Source: Lenzites betulinus
Lineage: Eukaryota; Basidiomycota; Agaricomycetes; Polyporales; Polyporaceae
Assembly (NCBI GenBank): GCA_022264855.1
Contig: JABYQU010000029.1
Location: 1-64,000, forward strand
DNA: 64,000 bases
Reading direction: 5' to 3'
Shown piece by piece: positions 24,401 to 33,400 of this stretch (the stretch's first letter is position 1; the number at the start of each line of letters is the position of its first letter). Position numbers and translations under genes: made by a program. A model generated the notes under the pieces. It was not told the DNA's origin. It did not search any database and saw only the letters and a program-made list of their open reading frames with translations.

Positions 24401-27400
24401 CAAAAGGGATTGTGCTTGATTCAACACCTGCGCCGGCTGTCTGCGATGCGTGCGAAAGCGCGAAGATGACGCGCAAGGCGATCGCGCGCGAACGCGTCCG
24501 GCCACGTGCGGAGAACATCGGAGACGAGCTCCATTCGGACCTGTGGGGGCCCGCGCCCGTCCAGACGCTGGGCGCGCGACGATACAACTCGATGTTCACG
24601 GACGATCACTCGCGTTGGACATTTGCGCACCTGCTCCGCTCGAAGGACGAGACCTTCGACGCCTACAAGAAGGTTGAGGCCTTCCTCCTTACCCAGAAGG
24701 GCGCGCGTGTGAAATGCCTGCATACGGATCGCGGGGGAGAATACATGAGTACGGAATTCTCCGAATATCTCGCGAAGCAAGGCACAAAACGCAAGCTTAC
24801 GACGCACGACACGCCTGAGTACAATGGCGTGAGCGAACGCGCGAACCGGACCGTAATGGAGAAGGTCCGCGCGATGCTCAACGCCTCTGGACTGCCTGAC
24901 AACCTCTGGGGCGAGGCGACGCACCATGCAATCTATCTCAAGAACCGCACTCCAACGCGCGCGCTCAACGGCCGCACGCCGTACGAGTGCTTCTGGAACG
25001 AAGTCCCGGACCTCTCGCATCTGCACCCGTGGGGCTGCGAGGTCCGCGTGCACTCTCCTGGCGGCTCGAAGCTCGCAAGCCGGGCCGTGATCGCCCGTTG
25101 GGTCGGTTTCGACGAGGAGACTGACGCCCACCGTATCTACTGGCCAGACCGCCGCACGGTCACCGTCGAGCGCAGCGTCCGCTTCAACATCAAGAACGGG
25201 CCTCTAGACGTCGAGGTGCCTCCGCTCGAGGGGGAGAAGGAAGACAAAGAGGAAGAAAAGACTCACCAGAGCGAGCGGGCCACCTCGCCGGCTCCCGAAC
25301 CTCCTGTGCCCGAGGAAGCGCCGCGCGAGCCTCGCGTGCCCGACGTACTTGGAGGAAGCTTCGAGGATGTGTCCGAAGGGCGTCTGAAGCGCACGCGCAA
25401 GGAGTCGGACTACATCCGCAGGCTGCGCGCGGGCGAAGGGAGTGCAACCGGGAGAGCGCGCGACCAAGTGTTGCCGAGAGGAGTTCAAGCCGGGACTGAG
25501 AACGCACGCGTTGAGGAGATAGCCGAAGAACCTGAAGCAGCCGCGATCGCTTTCGAGAAAGCACAAGTGGCCGAAGAAGAGCTCGCAATGGCGGCAGCAA
25601 TGGGCGAAGCGGAGTGCATCGAGCCAGGGTACGAGGAGGCGAAGAGGCGCCCAGATTGGTCGAAATGGAAAGAAGCGATCGAATCGGAGATTGAGAGCCT
25701 GAACAGGAACGGTACCTGGGTGATCGTCGATCGGCCTCGGACCGGCAACGTGGTCGACTCTAAATGGGTACTCCGCGTCAAGAAGAATGCCGCCGGTGAA
25801 ATCGACAAGTACAAGGCGCGTCTTGTTGCGCGCGGCTTCACTCAAGTCTACGGCGTGGACTACTACGAGACCTTTGCACCTGTGGCTAAGCTTTCTTCTT
25901 TTCGGCTCATTCTGGCGATCGCGGCACGAAACGACTGGCCGGCAGAAACCTTCGATTTCAACTCAGCTTATCTCAACTCAAAGCTAGATGAGGACGTCTA
26001 CCTCGAGCAGCCACCTGATCACGAGTTCGCGGACCGGCGCAAATACGTTCTCAAGCTCAAGAAGGCACTTTACGGCCTGAAGCAAGGCGGGCGCAAATGG
26101 TACGAAACTCTTTGTGCCGCGCTCGCTGACTTGGGGTTCCTGCGCGCCGAAGCCGACTATGGCGTGTTCTTCAAGCACTCCGCATCGGACCTCGCAGTAC
26201 TTGCCATTCACGTCGATGACTGCCTGATTGTTGCGAGCGCTCAGCGCCTGCTCAACGCATGCAAGGCCGCGATTGGCGCGAAGTACAAGCTCACGGAACT
26301 CGGACCTGTTGGCTGGCTACTAGGTATCAAGATCTCGCGCGACCGCGCAAACCGCACCCTCGCGCTCTCGCAGCACGCGTACATTGACGCGATCCTCACG
26401 CGATTCAATTTCGACGATCTCAAGCTGGTTTCGACTCCGATGGACCCGCACGCGCCCCTCTCGAAGACGCAGTGCCCGGAGAGCGCCACTGAAGTCGCGC
26501 GCATGCGCCGCGTCCCGTACAAGGAGGCGATCGGCTCGCTCATGTACGCCGCAATGGGGACACGCCCCAACATCGCGTTCGCGATCTCAACACTCGCGCA
26601 ATTCTCGCAGAACCCCGGATGGCCGCACTGGGAAGCCGTCAAGCGCTGATGCGACCTGCGGCCCGCTGAGACCGGAAGGGTACACCTAGGCGCGGGCGTA
26701 GCAGGCTGAGGCGCTGATGCACTCAACCGACCGGTAAGGACGGATGAAAGAGACGGTCGAGAGCCCAGAAGGTCGAGACCGGGCTGCGAAGACGTCTCGC
26801 GGAGCGCGAGGAGATGCAAGGTTCGCGTCGGGTGCCCTTACGGCGGCGCAGTACGCAGAGAAGCGCGGAGGGAGGGGAGGGGTAGCGGTAGGGCGGAAGG
26901 TGTGCAACGACTCAGCTGAGCTGGCGTTTCCGCAGTACGCAGGAGGGTCGCTTCGTAGCCGGTGTCGGCGTCGCAGAAGACTCGTAATGCAATCGCAACG
27001 CTAAACGCTAAATCGCAGGGGTTCGCAGTTCGCAGAGTTCGCAGGGTTCGCAGTTCGCAGTTCGCTGTTCGCAGGGTCGTCGCTGGGTTCTTCGAGGGAA
27101 AGTGAGATTCTGAGCCAAGGGGGGTCTGATTGTCACGGCCCGAGGGCGTAGGTATTTACAGGGAGAGTCCGCACGTCCGATGTCATCAGAAAGTCTCTAC
27201 GGAAGGTCCATCGCGAAGGGGATCGAGGCCGCGATGCGCCGGCCGCTAACGCGTAACGCGGAACGCGGAACGTACCATCGCGCTCCGTACGGACCGACGC
27301 CACGGAACGCAAGCCCTCCACTTGTGGTTTCCCCCATTGTATTACAATAGCCCACCTACCTGGTGCAAGCTTTGTGTATTATGTGGTCACCTGTAGTTAT

Positions 27401-30400
27401 TGTTAATCTGGCCCCCAGGTGTTGTATAAACTCATTAATCATTGTTAATCTGTACAGTGTTGTTATTGATTGTTAAATAGAGCGCATTTATACAATGGAC
27501 CCTAGGATTGTCAAATGATGTTAATCATTGTTAAAAGCTGCTTTGGATGTTGTTAATGGTTGTAAAATGCGCCCTGAGGTTGTTTAATATTGTTAAAGGC
27601 TGTTTGAGATGTTGTTAATGATTGTAAATCAGTGCCTGCTTGTAGGTCCCTGTTTACCGCTTAATGGGCGCTTTTTTGACTTCCTAATAGGGTAGGCATA
27701 CCAAATGACCGCATTTGGGCGCTTTTTTGGCTTCCAAATAGGGTAGGGGCCTACCACCACCCCCTGGGGGCTCCCTTTTGGCCCCCCTGGGCACATTATT
27801 GCCCCAATCTGTGCCCTATGTATATGTAGTGATCATGATACATACTAGGGTGCTCTGTGGGGGCCAAACACCGACCAAAAGCAGTCAAAAATGCGAACCC
27901 AGGGCAGGGGTCAGCAGGTCCTGGTAGGTGCATGCAGCATATAATTGGTTCCTCTGGGCCCATTACATTGATCAGTATATCATTTGAAAGCTATAGCTCA
28001 GGGCTTTCTGGGACAGCCATTTGCATAGCCCACGGTGCTGTATTGATGAAGATATGGCCTTTCGCATTTTCGAAAAAAGCAGTCATTTTGTTTGCCCAAT
28101 ATCTCCTGATCCAGGGCACATATAAATTCACCCCATACATCGTTGGATTTGTATTTAGCAGACCTTTAAAACGAGCCTACTCTCAGGATATTCCATCCAC
28201 ATTTATTCTGCCCCTCCTCCTGCCTCCCTGCCAATAGATTGCCCTCCAGGGCCCTCAGTTCCTGATGGATTCCCCTGAAAGCTTATGCAGTGTGTACTTC
28301 CAGTATATTCAAACATATTTCTAGCTTGGCATGATTTAAAATGGCCTACCCCTTACGTGCTCTCTTGCTGTACATTTGGTGCACTTCCAGCTTGTTTGCT
28401 CCATAATATTATATCCTGTACAGATATGGCCCTGCTCTCTTTTTCATGTTGTCTGTGTATTCTATGGCTACCCATTAATGCACTCAAAAGTGTTATCAGA
28501 CATCCAGATCTCTTATAGGCTCCTTATCAGTAGCCCACAGAGTAGCCCAATCTGTCACGTTTTGGGAGCATATTATTTAGATCAGACAGCACAGCTGTAC
28601 TGGCATAGTGTCCAGAATTACGTTGCACTAAACATCATGAGATTTGGTGGAGAAGTGACGGAGGTATGGAGGGAACACCTCAAAACAGCCCTCTGATACA
28701 GTTGGTGAAGAATACATGAATGCACTGCTGTAAGCTGTGCTTCAACATGTAGACCACCATTGTGGATATCCTGCCCATACCTCCGTCACTTCTCCACCAA
28801 ATCTCATGATGTTTAGTGCAACGTAATTCTGGACACTATGCCAGTACAGCTGTGCTGTCTGATCTAAATAATATGCTCCCAAAACGTGACAGATTGGGCT
28901 ACTCTGTGGGCTACTGATAAGGAGCCTATAAGAGATCTGGATGTCTGATAACACTTTTGAGTGCATTAATGGGTAGCCATAGAATACACAGACAACATGA
29001 AAAAGAGAGCAGGGCCATATCTGTACAGGATATAATATTATGGAGCAAACAAGCTGGAAGTGCACCAAATGTACAGCAAGAGAGCACGTAAGGGGTAGGC
29101 CATTTTAAATCATGCCAAGCTAGAAATATGTTTGAATATACTGGAAGTACACACTGCATAAGCTTTCAGGGGAATCCATCAGGAACTGAGGGCCCTGGAG
29201 GGCAATCTATTGGCAGGGAGGCAGGAGGAGGGGCAGAATAAATGTGGATGGAATATCCTGAGAGTAGGCTCGTTTTAAAGGTCTGCTAAATACAAATCCA
29301 ACGATGTATGGGGTGAATTTATATGTGCCCTGGATCAGGAGATATTGGGCAAACAAAATGACTGCTTTTTTCGAAAATGCGAAAGGCCATATCTTCATCA
29401 ATACAGCACCGTGGGCTATGCAAATGGCTGTCCCAGAAAGCCCTGAGCTATAGCTTTCAAATGATATACTGATCAATGTAATGGGCCCAGAGGAACCAAT
29501 TATATGCTGCATGCACCTACCAGGACCTGCTGACCCCTGCCCTGGGTTCGCATTTTTGACTGCTTTTGGTCGGTGTTTGGCCCCCACAGAGCACCCTAGT
29601 ATGTATCATGATCACTACATATACATAGGGCACAGATTGGGGCAATAATGTGCCCAGGGGGGCCAAAAGGGAGCCCCCAGGGGGTGGTGGTAGGCCCCTA
29701 CCCTATTTGGAAGCCAAAAAAGCGCCCAAATGCGGTCATTTGGTATGCCTACCCTATTAGGAAGTCAAAAAAGCGCCCATTAAGCGGTAAACAGGGACCT
29801 ACAAGCAGGCACTGATTTACAATCATTAACAACATCTCAAACAGCCTTTAACAATATTAAACAACCTCAGGGCGCATTTTACAACCATTAACAACATCCA
29901 AAGCAGCTTTTAACAATGATTAACATCATTTGACAATCCTAGGGTCCATTGTATAAATGCGCTCTATTTAACAATCAATAACAACACTGTACAGATTAAC
30001 AATGATTAATGAGTTTATACAACACCTGGGGGCCAGATTAACAATAACTACAGGTGACCACATAATACACAAAGCTTGCACCAGGTAGGTGGGCTATTGT
30101 AATACAATGGGGGAAACCACAAGTGGGCCTCTGCGGCGCGTCGCGCGACCAAAGCAGCGCCGGCTCGCTCGCGGGCGGCAACATACATGGGGTCCTCGGA
30201 CGGACTGTCCTCACCCATGTATCCGTCGAGCCCCGCGTCGACGGCCTCGAACAGGCGATCGCCCCATACGGCGATCAGCTCGGCGTCACCCCCGTAGCGC
30301 TCCAAGCGCCGCTAGGAAGGAGGTCAGCGGGGAACTTGGTCGCAGTTGCTGAAAGGGGGGGCATACCATCCAAACCAGTGCGGACGTCGCAAAGTCCGCA

Positions 30401-33400
30401 TAGTCGGCCGCAGTGGCCACGCCGTCGGGGGCCGCCCTGAAGAGGTCCTCCAGGTTCGTAATCGTGTCAGCGCGCATGAGCGCGGGGTCGGCGCGGTTCT
30501 TGCCTTTACGGGACGCGGAGGTGGACGAGCCAGCCATGGGGAGAGCAGAGAGAAGCAGAAGAGAAGGAGGAGAGGAGGAAAGGGAGGGGGAAAGCACGAA
30601 GTCCCGCGACAGATGCGACGGGTACTTAGCCGTCGCAGCGCCCCTCCCGCGGGCGGTAGAAGTGCAGGGTCAAGGAGCGCTAGCGGTCGCAAGCACGCGG
30701 CATGTCAAGCGCCGAAGCATCGCGGAAGCAAAATTTCCAGCGCACGGAGACTTAGCGCTGACGCGCCGCGACCCAGTCGAACGGGCGCTACGCGGGTACA
30801 TTCAGAGCGCAGCGGGGCGTGCGACGCGTTCCCACCAGATCGTGCCCCGATCGCAACGGGTCGCAAATGCCAGAGCTATGATTGGCGCGCCAGAAATACG
30901 TCAAAGACGGCAAACGGCGGCCGCGCCAGGCTTCCCTGCTCATCCGCTTCGGGCGGCCCGCCTCCCCTGACTAGTCCAGTCCCGCCCCCGCGGCACCGAG
31001 GCCGACGACCTCCATCTCCCCTAATTCGGTAAGCGCATGCTCAGTTCCCCGCAAGGCGCGCGCCGAAGCCCCTCGGATGCTGGAGAGAGCAGAAGACAAT
31101 GTACGCCCGGCTCCGCCCGCGCGACTGGCCACTCCACGGGCCGCGTTGGCCCGTGACACCAACAAACGTAGCTGGGCGCGGGTCACTTCGAGAGTAAGGC
31201 CTTCTTGAGCGGCTGTGTACCGAAGTCTCTCTCGCAGGAACCAGGGGGCGAGGTCGGGGTACGCGGCCTGCGATCGCAGGACCGAGAGGGCGCAAGTGGT
31301 CGCAGCATCCACAAGAGCTGGGTCGCAACCGATCGCAATACAGGCTTCCTGCGACTACAAGTCAATGGCCGCGCCGGGAAGCCGTTAGCATACGCACTAT
31401 AGCGACCAGGACACGCGTCGCAAGGGCGTGCCAGTGGCGGATATCGGGCGGGTCCACGGAAGAAGGGGCGGCCTCGATGGTCGCAACCTGCGACTCTAAC
31501 TGGTAGAGGGCGGGGTCGACAAGTTCGCCACAGAGGGAGTCTATAGCGCGGACCAGGTCAGGAAGAGGATCCATGGTGCGGAGTACCGGGGCGTGCGATA
31601 CCAGGCTGGTCGCATCGCAGGTCGCAGACTTATAGGGGAAGTGGGCCACACGAGGTCGCAATCGGGAACCGATCGCAAGGTATCTAATCCATCGATGGGC
31701 TAGACTACACACATCGCAATCCGTCTCCTGCCTCCAGGTGCCCTCCCTCCCTCCTAACCCGATCGACTAGTCGCAACCTCCTCCATGGCCGCGACCCACC
31801 CAGCCTCCTCAGGGCGGTCGACCAGTACCGTGCGCTCACCACTGTGATAGGCGTCTTGGGCGGCCGCGACGTCGCGCTGGAGGCGGGCGATCGCGCCCGC
31901 GATATCCTGCGACTGGGCCATGTCCACGGACCGGTCGGCGCCCGCGATCGCAAGAACGTTGTGGATCGCAGAAGAGCGAGAGCGTAAAAGGACCAGGCGT
32001 TGGCGGGCGGCAGCTAAGAAGACACCTTCCAGGTCGCGCGACATGGCAAAAAGCCGTCGGTCGAAGTCTGCGACCGCGCCGCGGTACTCGCTGTGTCGTT
32101 CCAGGGCGCGCAAGGCCACTCAGGCGCGAGTAAGGAGGGGCGTCATCACGGTATCGCCGAGGGAAATCAAGAAGTACGACTCCTAGGAAGGCGGGCTCAG
32201 TATCGCATCGCTCGCAGGGCAGGAGACTGGCCGATAGGACGTACCGTGCGATACAAGAAGCGGTCGATGGCGTCCTCCCAATCTGCGACACTATAGCCGG
32301 TCTTGACCATCTCCTCCATAATGGCCGCCTGCTCCTCGACCTGTGCACGGGCTAGGGCGATGGTAGTCTGCCGTAGGCGAGCCGACGCGGCCTCGATTTC
32401 GACCAAGTTATCCATGGTGGCAATACCGCGCATAGGAGGGAGAGCGAAAAGGATAGGTGGGCCCCCGTGGGCAGATGGTAGCCTTTATCGCAGGGTCTAT
32501 CGCGCGATCGCATCGATGACCGACCGAGGGCGGTCGGGATCTCAGTGAGGGGGAGATGATGCGACCTGCGGCCCGCTGAGACCGGAAGGGTACACCTAGG
32601 CGCGGGCGTAGCAGGCTGAGGCGCAGCCGTCGCAAGCCGTCGCAAGCCGTCGCACGCCCGGCTGAGTCGCGGGCGCCCGAGGGCGGTAGTCGCAGCAGGA
32701 GGAGTCTGGCCGTGCGACCGGCTGATCTCGGACTTTGGGAGAGCGACCCGGTATCGTCCATGTATATATTCGGTGCTCCGTAGCTTTCAGAATCCAAGCA
32801 ATCCCCACCCCTCAGATCTCATAGACCGGCCCTGGTACCGACTGCGACTGCGACTGCGACCGCGAACTGCGAACTGCGACCGCGAGCTGCGACGCGAACT
32901 TGCGACTGCGATCGCGGCTTCCCCTGACCACCGCGACTGCCCCGTCCACGCCTCCTTACCAGTTCGCTGGCACTGCGACCGGTTGCGATAGAACCGACGG
33001 ACCGCGTACCCACCTTCCCTCTGCGATAGCGGGACGACCGCGACCTGCGACGCTTCGTGGAAGCCCAGTGAAGGGAAACCGGCCCTTACTCGCAGGCATT
33101 ATCCTTCCCTCCCCGCACTACGTCCGGCCTCGCCCCCTAGGCTCTCGGCCGCGCCCTCTATCCTGCTGTTATAGCAGGTTCCAGTGCATCAGCGCGTCTT
33201 TAGGTACCTGCTTGGCACGAAGCGCCTTTCGCTCGTCTACGGTGGCGCGCACCGCGGCCTCGAAGGATTCGTCGACGCGGACGGAGCATCGCAAGAGCAC
33301 CGCCGCGCGATCACTGGCTATGTCTTTCTGGTAGACGGCGGTGCGATCTCGTGGTCCTCAAAGAAGCAAGAGCTGGTCACGCTCTCAACCGCGGAATCCG

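Larger units (their letters stand above)
27133..30537 (-). pseudogene. Inner-element gene C, split by the foldback insertion
   Basis: Start at 30537, MAGSSTSASRKGKNRADPAL. Exon 1 is 30537-30367 (57 codons). A 54-nt intron follows. Exon 2 runs 30311-30123 (63 codons), is interrupted by the foldback element, and resumes in the same frame at 27321-27133 (62 codons and a stop, ending VNTYALGP). The uninterrupted protein would have 182 residues. The insertion falls exactly between two codons, in the palindrome CCAC/GTGG. The sequence is Ala/Arg-rich, mainly helical (ERAGAALVARRAAEAH), with a basic N-terminus. No domain is recognised. Gene architecture matches its two neighbours: one phase-0 intron after codon 57. 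In the present state it cannot yield the full product unless the foldback is removed from DNA or RNA. Confidence 0.6.
26647..33191 (-). mobile_element. Nested element of unknown class inside copia pol, carrying three minus-strand genes
   Basis: 6545 bp inserted into the pol codon string. The ends are TGATGC on the left and GCATCA on the right. A 9-bp match to the right end (TGATGCACT) recurs at 26715, just inside the left end. A duplication GCGC flanks it. Near both ends lie clusters of TCGCA motifs, plus-oriented at 27012-27076 and minus-oriented (TGCGA) at 32846-32918, as in DNA transposons with subterminal transposase sites. It encodes three short spliced genes on the minus strand, none resembling a transposase, reverse transcriptase or integrase, so it is probably non-autonomous or of an unrecognised type. 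A foldback element (27322-30122) is inserted in it; without that it measures 3744 bp. Base composition is GC-rich, unlike the foldback. Confidence 0.75.

Noticed and set aside
22744..25845. Numerous antisense frames up to 328 codons opposite copia gag-pol
   Set aside because: Shadows caused by high third-position GC in the retrotransposon genes; the sense strand carries all known domains.
27001..27080. Short regularly spaced repeats as a CRISPR array
   Set aside because: The units are 6-8 bp, directly adjacent and without unique spacers; the organism is a eukaryote.
27857..29587. Mirrored open frames of 126, 77 and 106-108 codons on both strands of the foldback
   Set aside because: They are exact consequences of the inverted arms, have no recognisable domain, start in AT-rich repeat sequence, and the third pair ends at the arm/centre border. 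Not treated as genes.
26647..32624. Reading the 68-bp direct repeats as short LTRs of a retrotransposon
   Set aside because: The right copy is 570 bp from the element end and is not followed by the flanking duplication, and no primer-binding site, polypurine tract or pol domain exists between the copies.
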